NCBI GenBank assembly: GCA_037447655.1
Contig: JBBHKE010001902.1
Coordinates: 372,062 to 436,061 of the forward strand
Origin: Zygnema cylindricum
Taxonomy: Eukaryota > Streptophyta > Zygnematophyceae > Zygnematales > Zygnemataceae
Reading direction: 5' to 3'
Length of the DNA: 64,000 bases
The position numbers were made by a program, and so were the translations under genes. The notes under the pieces are model-generated. The model was not told the origin of the DNA, made no database searches, and worked only from the letters and a program-made list of their open reading frames with translations. Below are positions 23,033 to 32,711 of this stretch, piece by piece. Within the stretch, counting starts at the first letter, position 1; every line of letters begins with the position of its first letter.

Positions 23033-25770
23033 ATACCTTACCATTCTTTCTAGGAACTCCTTCTAGAATTTTCATATATACCTCCTCATCTAAATCACCA
23101 TTTAAAAAGGCCGTCTCTACATCCATTTGTTGGATGTTTATCCTTCTGCAGCTACCCTTTGCAATAATTGCACGTAATGAATCGAACTTAACTAAAAGAG
23201 AAAAATTCTCTGAGTAATCAATCCCTTCTATCTGTTGAAAGCCATTACATAATAACGGTGCTATATACTTAAGAATTTATCTCGAAGCTCCCGTCTTTGT
23301 CTTAAAAACCCACTTTGAGTCTATCGCCTTCTTACCAACCGGTAAATTTACTTCTTCAAAACAATCATTTGATTTTACTAAATTAAAGTCTTTGATAAAC
23401 GTCAATTTCCACTTCTCTTCCTATTCGTCCTAGTCTCAAGCCCCTTGATGTGATTGAGGATCGACTGGAGGATTTTCTGTAATTGTCTTTCATAAAAGGA
23501 AAGATTCCCCCTTTCCATCTCTATTTTCGGAAATTGCCCTCTAGTAGCTAGTTTGCTTTTTATATGACTCTCCAGGTGAGAATCATTTCGATGCCTTCCG
23601 TTTAGTTGATCTCTTACTTCTCCGTACGTCTTCTGCAAATTCCTTATCTGAATCACTGTTCTCAATCTTGTCATCATCCTTCTTCTCTAGAGGTGTCTCT
23701 TCTAATGTCACGTTGTTAGTGCAAGTTGGTGATTCTCTGATGACCTTCACTCCTTGTGATTTGGCGCAGCTAAGCTTAGGTGTCAAAACGTCCTCTAAAG
23801 GCTTCTCTACGAATCGCACCTTTTTCTTCGTCCCCACCTCTATCAAAACATCTTTTTCTTCCTCCTCCTCTCCAATGAACTTCTCATAATGACTCTCCTC
23901 CTCATAATATTGAGCTTGTTTGGACTCATTAGCTCCTTTTACCATCCATTCCAATTTCTCATTAAACTCCACATTTCTAAACTCTTTAACCCTTCCAATA
24001 ACTAGGTTATAAATCCTATACTTCATTGAGCTCTCACTATATCCCACAAAATATCCTTCCCATGACCGTGCAGCAAACTTTCCCTCCCAATTTCTTTCCA
24101 CTATATATCCCATAGCCTCACATCCCCAAATCGTGAAGTGTTTTACCGTAGGTATTTGTCCACTCCAAAGTTCCTCCGGTGTTTTGTTGCCCAAAGCGGA
24201 ATTTATTCTCCTTTTAATAACATGGTTTATCACCCTCATTGCTTCTTCCCAAAGACGATGTGTAAGTTTCGTCGTATGGAGCATGGCTTGCACCATCTCT
24301 TGCAATGTCCAATTCTTCCTCTCTGCTATTCCATTCAATTGTGGGGAATAAAGAGCCGTGTACTGCAGCTTAATCCCTGTCTCTTCACAATATTAAGCGA
24401 AAGCAAGAAATTCTCCTCCACGTTCCGAGCGTACTGCCTTTAATTGCATGCCACTTTCCCTCTCAGCCATAACCACAAAGTCTTTAAATGTTTCTAAAGC
24501 CTTTAACTTAGCTTTTAAAATATACACCCATGTCTTCCTACTAAAATCATCAACTATCACCAAAATGTATATATTTTTTCCAATAGTTTCTAGATGTGTG
24601 TCCCCACAAAGATCTACATAGACTAGATCTGGAGGGTATTCGCTTTGAATTGAAGATCTTTCACCGGATGAGGCTTTCTTTTATGCTTCCCATTTGTGCA
24701 TCCAACACATCTTATGACCTTCTCTCCTGTCGCCATGTCTAGTCCTCGAATCGCACCATGACCAATCATTTCCTTAATGTTACTCTGTGAAGTGTGACAC
24801 ATACGATGGTGCCATAACGTGAGGTGCTCTTTGTTGATCTCTGCCAAATGGAAATGACCTTCTTCATCCGCCGTCCTATTTTTTGGTTTCCTCCAAATCA
24901 ACCTACTTTGCATATTTTCAATTACAATGCCCTTTGCAAATTGTCCTGTTTTACTACTCAAAATGATTCTACCTCCTTCCAAGCATATGGCTCTTCCTCC
25001 TTTCTTCTGAAGTTGTGGGACAATTAAGAGATTAATGCACCCCCCCATATTATTAACCACATTGTTAAAGCGTACTCTATTGACTCTAGTTTTTCCTTCC
25101 CTATCTTGTGTCGGTAGATCCAATCTTACTGTTCCCTCTGTATCTATGACCAATCATCGAACTATTAGCCACTATGATGGATTTTGTTATAGTGAGTTTT
25201 CTAATGTCACTGAATAGTCCAGGATCTGAACACATGTGATGTGTACCACCTGAGTCTATGATCATATTGTTAAATTTTCCCTTATTTTCCTTGCCTCGTG
25301 TGTGAAATAGGATATCCTCATTCTTTTCCTGTGATTCCTCGATAAGTGAAACAAATAATTCTTGATCCTCTCCCATTGGCCCATCCCCAACAAAGTCCCC
25401 TCTACCTGATGAGCTACTTCCACTTCCTCCACTTCCTCCGCCTCTAAATTGTCCCCCTCCGTGACTGTTTCCCTTGTTTTAATAACAACCGCGACTAGTG
25501 TGTCCCTATTTCTGACAAATATTACACTTTTAGCTCTTGTCTAGGCATTCAAATGAGCCATGCCCGGTTTATTTACAATTGTAACATGTCCTCTGAGAGG
25601 TATCACGTTGATATAAGTCTCTCCATGGGCCTTGTGACTTGCCTCCTCGTCCACAAGGTCCACCTCCTCTCCCCATAGATCCCCTAAAGTTGTAAGCTCC
25701 TCCGTCATCCTCCTCCAGATTACTCATAAACCGTGTGCATGACATGGATTACTCCTCATGGAATTGAAGC
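23033..25770 (-). pseudogene. Ty1/copia element E Pol region, truncated
   Basis: A different copia lineage from A-D. On the minus strand: zinc knuckle with an in-frame stop (CYNCK then TGHGSFEC, about 25585-25540), protease with IIDSGGTHHMC (about 25265-25230), GAG-pre-integrase HHRMCHTSQ and CVGCTNGKHKRKPH (about 24820-24660), integrase end MNGIAERKNWTLQEM (24338 down) and TPEELWSGQIP, then RT (EGIDYSENF, about 23230; QQMDVETAFLNGD, about 23130) ending in VPRKNGKVL at 23033. The rest of RT, RNase H and the 3' LTR are missing because the gypsy LTR abuts here. Protease DSGG replaces the DSGA of A-D. Confidence 0.85.
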
Positions 25771-26605
25771 ACTACCATAGGGATGATTCTTGAGAGGGAA
25801 AGTACTTTCGATATTCGTAGCGGAAGTGACATGTTGAATGAACTGATAGCAAGTGGTGACTGGCGGAAGCATGATAAAAGGAATGGAGGTGATTGGCAGA
25901 AGCGTGATAAAGATAAACCTTATCATAACTTTGAAGGAAAGAGAGGAAGGGGAAAAGAAATGAGGGCTTCAAAAGAAAGAATTTGTTTCTTTTGTAGGGA
26001 ACCAGGTCACTATTTGGCGGAATGCCCTTGGTTGGAAAAAAATAAAACTTGGATTGTGAATGAGAAGGAAGAAGGATGATGACAATAAGGAACTTCTCCA
26101 CATAGGTAGTATGGAGAAGAGAAAAACACACAAAAATTCCATGAAGGCAACAGTGTGCTTTTGGAGGCATAAGGGAAGTAAAGAGAAAGAAGTTATTCAA
26201 GAGAGTTAAACATGATGAGGATATTAACAAATGTAGAGTGTATGACTTAGAAATGAGAAAGTCGGATTTAGGATCCATAATTGAAAAAGGGAAAAATCAA
26301 AATATTGAGGACATTTTCATAGATATTTTGGAGACAAAAAACGGCTCGAAAGAGGAGACTTCAACGGATTCTAAAGAAAGGGGAGAAGTAAATCTAAAAA
26401 GGGCTTCAAAAGATCGGGGAGAAAAGGAAAATTTAATGAAAGGTTTAGGGGAGGAGAAATATTTTTTGGGAATCAAAATGAAAAAAGATAGTGAAAAGAC
26501 TAATATGGATCTGAAAGGGGGAAGTGGGGAAAAAATAAAAAATGGGGTAATTATCATAGATAATCATTTAAGTGGGGATAATGTAGAATTTATGAGGACT
26601 CTAAG
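25771..26605 (+). pseudogene. Collapsed copia gag/pol fragment inserted in element E
   Basis: Plus-strand copia sequence inside minus-strand element E, without LTRs. It begins in mid Gag (AGGGATGATTCT, as in element C near 32494), has a clean zinc knuckle CFFCREPGHYLAEC (about 25984-26026), then jumps to the integrase C-terminus (CRVYDLEMRKS, about 26230-26263) and to the RT end (EEKYFLGIKMKKDSE, about 26452-26497; DNHLSGDNVEFMRT, about 26560-26602). Hundreds of codons are missing between these blocks, while the 123-codon reading frame 26238-26609 stays open. It looks like a cDNA of a heavily deleted or spliced element. Confidence 0.7.
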
Positions 26606-27134
26606 ATGACCCTTTATTTTCATCTTTTGATGCTGCCTTCTCCTTCTCCGTACTCTTCAGGTGGTTGATAGCGTATGCCATTGTCGGTTTCTCTCGCCCC
26701 TTGATGACCTCCTTTGCTACCGCAAACTTGCTTGGAAGACTCCTCATGAAAACAAACAACCTCTTTTTTTTCTGTAGGGAAGTTATTGAGAGAGTTAAGT
26801 TGTTCTATGATAACATTAAAACTTTTGACTAGATCATCAATGGACTCATTCTCCTTCATTCTAAACCCAATATACTTCTCAAAGATATAATTTTCATTTG
26901 CCTCAAATCCTTTTTCAAAATCATTTCGCAAAGCGGTCAACAATCATAAGCCCTTTCATGAGTTAGAAGATGTTCATGCATAGAACTAGCACAACTTTGT
27001 ATTAGTGCACTGGAGGCGCCATATATTTCTTCTCCCATTTCTTTGCTTCGGCAAGATCCTCAGCAAGATCCGATCGCGTTTCTTTCCCTATAACGATGTC
27101 CCAACGTTTTTTCGGTATGAATGCTCCTCGAATG
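26606..27134 (-). pseudogene. Element E Gag, N-terminal part
   Basis: Minus-strand Gag of the plant copia type: KKRWDIVIGKETRSDLAEDL (about 27112-27050) and, after frameshifts, FRMKENESIDDLVKSFNVII (about 26860-26800), then AINHLKSTEKEKAASKDENK to about 26610. It is the upstream half of the Gag whose zinc knuckle is at 25585-25540; the collapsed fragment sits between. The start of Gag and the 5' LTR are missing beyond 27134, where another LTR-like sequence begins. Confidence 0.72.
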
Positions 27135-27230
27135 TGTTAAAATATGTGTATTTTCTAGGTCTCAATTTATTCTATATGTTTCTCAGATGGTCTTGTCTAA
27201 GTCTTCATAATTGTCGTAGTCAGTAGAAGA

Positions 27231-27447
27231 CAGAGATAGCAATCGCTGCCCCAATAGTTAGAAAGAAACAGGCAAACAGGCAGGCAGAGATAGCCATCGC
27301 TGCCCCAATAGTTAAAAAGAAACACGCAAACAGGCAGGCAGAGATAGCCATCACTGCCCCAATAGTTAGAAAAAAACAGGCACGCAGACAAGACAGAGAT
27401 AGCCATCGCTGCCCCCTTAGTCAGAAAGAAACAGGCAAACAGGCAGG
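27231..27447. repeat. 54-bp tandem repeat, four copies
   Basis: Copies start at 27231, 27285, 27339 and 27394 with CAGAGATAGC, followed by a CAATCGCTGCCCC-type block, TTAGAAAGAAACAGGC and AAACAGGCAGG. Copies differ at a few bases. The array lies inside the LTR-like fragment F. Confidence 0.93.
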
Positions 27448-27489
27448 CAAACAGGTAGAAAAATTGATAGGTGACCAAAATGTTTCCTT

Positions 27490-27570
27490 TAGCCGGATTT
27501 GAACTTAGGTCCAGCGGAATTGATGGAAGGTGACAACTTAACCATTAAGACGTTACCAAAACGATACACG
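27490..27570 (-). other. Antisense tRNA-like module in fragment F
   Basis: Minus strand reads a D-arm-like TTAATGGTTAAGTTG and, 31 nt later, AAGTTCAAATCCGGC, a good B-box/T-arm. This is the most tRNA-like of the LTR modules in the window. No full acceptor stem was found. Confidence 0.48.
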
Positions 27571-27840
27571 TGACCGATTTTAAAGGTATATAAATATTAA
27601 CGCAACGCCTAATTAAAACAAAACTAACAAAGAGGAACAATTCATGCACGTACGCGAATCTGAACCGTGTAAAACATGTTTTGATCGGACGACCAGCATT
27701 GTAGCCGCCAACAGAAGTGATATTTTGGCGGCATTCAGAGATTGCATCATGCAGTGCCATGTGGTGCCGCATTATTTGATACTGGAAAAGATGGTAGGAG
27801 GAACCATGGCTCCCGATTTGAGAGGTGTTACCATGTAGAC

Positions 27841-29226
27841 CTTATAGACATGAGACTTTATTAATCGCTAGAATCTAAATGTGGAGGTGGAGTTTGAGAC
27901 GTCAGATCATTTTTTGACTCTTGAAATTAGAGAATCTGCATGTTGCTGATCACTCAGCCATCCCCATGTGAGTGTCTCCCACTATTTTTTTTTCCATGTC
28001 CCTCCCACTTTTCCTGTCTATTGCAATGTTTTGTGATACTTGCAGTTTGTTAATCATGAGCATGAAATATGTTTTCTTGCTCCATATCCGATGGTTGTTT
28101 GCTTGCACTTACATTCTAGCACTGGAATGCCTCGAGTCCTTGTCCATCGGTCTTGGTCTATTGGTGATTTTTGTGTCACTATCTTGCAGATTCTTCGACT
28201 GCACCCATTTTACTCGGTTGGAGACGTCCCTCATTGTGGCTTCCCTGCCACAGATGTGCTCCTTTCCCTTTGCAACCTGCTGGCAAACCTGTGCACCCCT
28301 TGCTCGGTAAGCAATTCCTCCTAGATATGCCGTGATCTGTTTTGTGGAGTTTCTGTTGCAGTTGCCTTTGATTGTTGCAGTTTCTTCCTGAGTTTTCGAT
28401 TTGCCTTGCTTGTTGTCTTGGCTTTCTCCACTCTTTGTGTGTAGGTTGCTTTGTACTTGCATGAAGTTAGACTCCTCCTTACTATCATTCTCACTCGATT
28501 GTGATTGACTGACCTTGCCTTCTCCTTCTATTCCACCACTTGCAAGTGAACAGTTAGAGCCATCAGTGTGTGTGCCACCTTGTGACACCTTCGTGGTGCT
28601 AGATGTGATTTCCTGCAACACCTCCACCACTTCGTTCCACTCCCACTATTCCAAGTTTTGCTCCTTCAACCAGGTCAGGACATTTGTGAACTTCTTTGGT
28701 ATTGAGAGAATGAACCAACAAATCTGCATGGCCACTAAGAAAAGTAGGCCTGTTGTCTTTGCTTAGTCTTGTAGGTTCGAATAGTGAGTGATATATGTTT
28801 CAATGGATGTTCCATCTTTGTAGGATGTTTGGAGGATCATCTTTGTTAGCTTTGTTCTCTTAGACCATCTGGGTGTGATTAGCTCATCTGTGTTTCTGAC
28901 TGAGTTGTGATCGTCTTTTGCACTTCAAGAGATCTTTGGCGCTTTCCATTATGTCTCCTCTATCCCCTTTGACCATGCTGTATTGTTGACGTGGTCCCTC
29001 ATAATCTCTCCTTAATAGAATAGTTGGTCTTCTGTCTAAGAGGCTTGGTTTCTAATGAAACCATTCTGATCACGATTTCTGGTTGGTGATCAGGTTTTCA
29101 GTTTACTGCCTTTATAGCTTTATAGGAATCAGGGGTGACGTCGCCTAAGACTCACTACTCGGATTCGCCTGCGCTCAACTCCTCTTTTCTAGGGACTTTG
29201 AAGACACACGGGGCACCACTATTACA
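27841..29226. other. Degenerate sequence, origin unclear
   Basis: No recognisable gene. A 173-codon minus-strand open frame (28630-28109) is polar (Ser/Gln/Lys-rich) and opens with GTG, not ATG. It has no domain I recognise and may be a chance frame or an old gag. Confidence 0.35.
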
Positions 29227-29240
29227 GTGGGCCCATAACC
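29227..29240 (-). other. Isolated half-tRNA-type primer-binding site
   Basis: Minus strand GGTTATGGGCCCAC, a 14-nt match to the site after the LTRs of B and C. The base pair before it is TA where the LTRs end in CA, and no matching Gag codons follow, so it is either a decayed element relic or a chance or tRNA-derived match. Confidence 0.35.
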
Positions 29241-29689
29241 TATTAGTTTTAGGCGCTCACCGTAGCTCTTGGCCGAGGGTTAGGGTAGATAAACCTAGAA
29301 CATACACTAGGAAGGGGTGCCATTATGTGCCTCACAAAAGTTTAGAGCTGGTAGAAGTAATAGATATAGACAATAGATGATGCAGCTTTAGGCAACTTTT
29401 AATGGAATTTTAGAAGTAGGAAGTACAATTCTCTCAAGGACATTTCTCTATCTAATAAAGCTGGATTTTCCTCCTATGACGAATGTCTAATCTCTATGAT
29501 CTGTGTGATATCTGGTGATCTCTTTGTACAATGTGTTTCTAAAAATAAACTAAAACACTATTACCTAAACAAATTGCTATCATGTGATATGTGAGAGAGA
29601 TAATCTCTTCCTGTGGAATAATCACTATTTGTATATGTGTGCACTCCTATCCAATAATGAATGTGCAATCGTGTGGTCCAATCGCGTTA

Positions 29690-30018
29690 AGCCAAATTAT
29701 GCAGTGTCAGCCGTCGGTGGCTGTGCCCAAAGATGCGTCAGTATTTCCGCAAAAAATGTATGTCATGGAATGGTCCCCCGATTCCATACGGTTCAATCTT
29801 GTTGTCCGTACAATATTGGCGCTCCGATTTCCGTAGATAATATCGGTCAAGATCGTCTTAAATCAACCGTCTACAGCCGTCACAAATTACACCTACATCT
29901 ACATCCGTCACAATTTAAAATAACGAATTAATTGCGTTACAACAAAACGTGTTGAAAGTAGTATGGAAAAAACAAAGTAACAAGATTAAATTTCGGTTAC
30001 ATGGGTAATTGCCCTTAC
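29690..30018 (-). mobile_element. Truncated X-family TIR element (inverted)
   Basis: Reverse complement of 29940-30018 matches the left end of X copies at 45661 and 55660 (AAGGGCAATTACCCATGTAA, then CTTGTTACTTTGTTTTTT). Further in, 29866-29915 is the inverse of the X internal block GTGACGGATGTAGACG. The other terminus was not found. Confidence 0.6.
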
Positions 30019-30746
30019 TTCTCGAAAGTAATAATGCATGAAAACGAAAACAAAACGGCGTTATATGTGAATTATTTCGTTACTCGTGAAAAGAGGATTT
30101 GTTTCCAAAATACGATGGCTAAACCAGGTAGGCACAAAACTCTTGAAGGTGAGGGCATGGTGAGCGAAAGAGAAAGAAATAGGAGAAGGTAATCAAAGAT
30201 GAAAAAGAGAGAATCATGGCAAAGGAGAATTTTGAAGCATAGAATTAGGCAAGTCAACTAAAAGAATAAAATTTGAGTAACAATGGCGAGAAGATGACTT
30301 CTTGACTTAATCTGTAATTTAAATGTACATAAATGATAGGGTAAGTACTAAGCTTCACTTTAAATTTAGAGTTGACCAGTTATACTACGTCCATAGAAGA
30401 AAAGTTACATGGATCGACGTAAAGGGACACGAAATGACACTACAATACTCAAAATACAGTACGCACTAAAGTACCTTTCAAAAGTGAGTTTCACTAATTA
30501 CACCTATGAAATTGTAGTTCAACAAAAACATGATTGAAATGAGATATTTTTGGATTCCTTAAAGGTTAGACATAAAAATCCGTACAACCTCAAAATTTTA
30601 ACAATCACAAATCGAATCCAAAGGTAAAAAACTAAACACAAAAAATTGGTCTATATTCTAATAACAAACAAATAATCAAGCCCTCTGCCTAGAGCCTAAG
30701 ACTACGTCAATCTATGAAATTACAATTATCATACATGTGACATGAG
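30019..30746. other. AT-rich spacer, no feature seen
   Basis: No coding pattern or known repeat was recognised between the X fragment and element C. Short open frames here look random. Confidence 0.4.
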
Positions 30747-31795
30747 TGTAGAAACTAATGGTTTTATTAGTATTTTCTAGGTCTGAAAAGAAATATAGAA
30801 GTCGAGGCAGTCTATCTCTAACTTCTCTCCCCAACTCTCAAACTTGTCGCAGTCACTGAGAAATTGGAGAGGAAGCTAGAGCCATGGCTACCTTGGCTAT
30901 CCTGAGGTTTACGGGAATTTTATATTAGGGTTTATTTATTTAATTAAAAGGTATGTGCCGGCGGCAGGATTTGATCCTTGTACCTTCCGGCCGGCAGATT
31001 GGATATAGCCGGTAGCCTTAGCCGTTAAGTCTAGCGGTAGTGTTACGTAGCATATAGTTTGATATTTATTTAAATATGTTTACGTGCGATAAACCATTTA
31101 ACTGAAATGAATTACGGGATACATAGATCCAGTAATATATAATGTACGACTTACGGTACGGACACAAATCAGTACCGCGCATTTGTTTCGTAAATGAAAC
31201 AAATACCGCGCATGTATTTATTACGGCTACAATTAAAGCCAAATTTAATCGGACGGCCGGGATTAGCGCCGAGATCGCGGAGGAAGATTTCGGCGGTTTT
31301 TGGCCATCGCCACATCGGATGACGCGTGGCGAAATTCCGTTGGATTGTGGAATCTCCGGAGATTATGGCACCGAATCCGGATTTGACATGTGTCGACATT
31401 TTGGCCATGTCGTACAATGTCCGTACATAAAGTACACCAGCAGCTGTACTTTTGCGTACGGAACTCAATTTTGATTGGTTCCGTACATCAGTAGATAGAG
31501 TCTGTGAGAGAGATAGGACTTAGAAAAATTAGAAGATAGGACCCCCTCTCCCAGAGAGCTTCTGTACAAAAGGTCAACTTTGACCCTCCATAACTTACTG
31601 CTCAGGGGAGCAAATTCAGAGATTCTTTTTGCTATCGACTCAGGGGAGTCTTGCCTTCACAGGGGTGAAGTTGGTCAGAGTTTTTGTCTGCCAGGGTGGC
31701 AGTTATTTTTGCTTAAACACAAAGGGGTCAGGATTATCCTAGAGGCTTTTTGGAAGCTGTCCACTCTAAGGACTTATCGAGGTCTCAGAGTTTCA
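30747..31795 (+). repeat. Element C 5' LTR
   Basis: TGTAGAAACTAATGG to AGAGTTTCA. The antisense tRNA-like module spans about 30946-31060, with the B-box-like GGATCAAATCC on the minus strand (30967-30977) in a T-arm-like palindrome. The codon at 31776-31778 that corresponds to the Gag ATG is ATC, while the 3' LTR keeps ATG. Confidence 0.95.
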
Positions 31796-32711
31796 GGTTA
31801 TGGGCCCACCCTCTAGGGTACCAATCTTTAATGGAACTGGCTTCATATACTGGGAAAGTATGATGATAGGAGCTCTAAGCGAAAAAAGGTTTTGGGGGAT
31901 AGTGAGTGGACGATTGGGGCGTCCATCAAGTCTTGGAATTCCTCCAGGGTTTGGAGGAAGCAGATTCACCAGGAAAGAGGATTCACCTTCAACGGAGGAA
32001 ACAAAGGAAGGAGAGGTGGTGGACAAAGGAAAGGAGAAGAAGGCGACCACACCAATAGCAACTGGTTTAGCATTCATGTCACCTATTCCGAGGAACGAGG
32101 AGAATGATACTGAAACCTGGGACTTCAACAATATGGCGGCAAAGCACTTCATCCTACGCCATCTCACTCAAGGACTTGCATGTCCTCATTTGCAGGTAGA
32201 AAGGGCATTCGATCTTTGGATGGCTCTTATAGAGATGTACCGAAGTGGTACGATTCAGCAACAACAGTTGGCTGATCAGAAAGTTAAGGAGTATGTATAC
32301 AAAGGGGGAAATATGTTGGATTTTTGCAATGAGCTTGCTACACTCTTCATGGAGCTAGATTGTGCGGGAAATTTTTTTAGTGAAAAAGAAAAGGTTAATT
32401 GTTTACTAATGAAGTTACCTGATGAGTTCGTGAACATAGTTTACCGTGTGCAGGACTTGCCTGACTCAAGGTGGATAGGGAACTCAGTGGTAGGGATGAT
32501 TCTCGTTCAAGAGAATACAATTGAGATCCGAAGGGGAGGAAAGACAACAGCGACTGATTGGAGGAACAGGGATTCTCGAAAACTGGTCGGAAACTATGGG
32601 GGTAGGGAGCAGAAAAAACAGACCGACGAGTTCGAACCAAGGGCTCCCAAAGATTTATGTCATTTTTGTAAGAAACCGCGGCACTATATGGCAGAGTGCA
32701 CAAGTACTTGA
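31776..32711 (+). pseudogene. Element C Gag
   Basis: Nearly complete Gag. The expected start (LTR positions 31776-31778) is mutated ATG to ATC, so the first in-frame Met is the VMGPP Met in the primer-binding site. The protein has VMGPPSRVPIFNGTGFIYWE, then TWDFNNMAAKHFILRHLTQG (about 32115-32175), LMKLPDEFVNIVYRVQDLPD (about 32406-32465) and a zinc knuckle CHFCKKPRHYMAEC (32659-32700), where the Gly before the His is Arg. It stops at 32711. Comparison with D shows that about 80 nt were deleted at this point, which shifts the frame away from Pol. Confidence 0.88.
31796..31810 (+). other. Element C primer-binding site (half-tRNA type)
   Basis: GGTTATGGGCCCACC directly after the LTR end, identical to element B. 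It is a perfect 15-nt complement of the initiator tRNA-Met anticodon arm and is read as Gag codons. Confidence 0.85.

Larger units (their letters stand above)
27135..27840 (+). repeat. LTR-like fragment F (copia, A-D related)
   Basis: Begins TGTTAAAATATGTG and shares the A-D LTR landmarks in order: TATTTTCTAGGTCT (27145-27160), a TTGTCGTAGTCAGT block (27211-27225), an antisense tRNA-like stretch (27490-27570), and ATCGGACGACCAGCATTGTAGC (about 27681), resembling the ATCGGACGGCCGGGATTAGC region of LTR C. The end is not clear; nothing typical of the A-D LTR end is seen by 28000. Probably a solo or truncated LTR that cut element E. Confidence 0.55.

Noticed and set aside
27231-27447. CRISPR array
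   Set aside because: Four contiguous 54-bp units have no spacers and the DNA is eukaryotic; it is a minisatellite.
27490-27570. Functional tRNA gene on the minus strand
   Set aside because: B-box and D-arm-like parts exist but I could not form a full cloverleaf with acceptor stem and anticodon loop.
28109-28630. 173-codon minus frame rich in Ser, Gln and Lys
   Set aside because: It opens with GTG in a eukaryotic setting, has no recognisable motif and lies among decayed repeats.
31142-31474. 110-codon frame repeated at 36451-36783
   Set aside because: Both copies are inside the LTRs of element C, so the repetition is simply the LTR pair; no protein domain seen.
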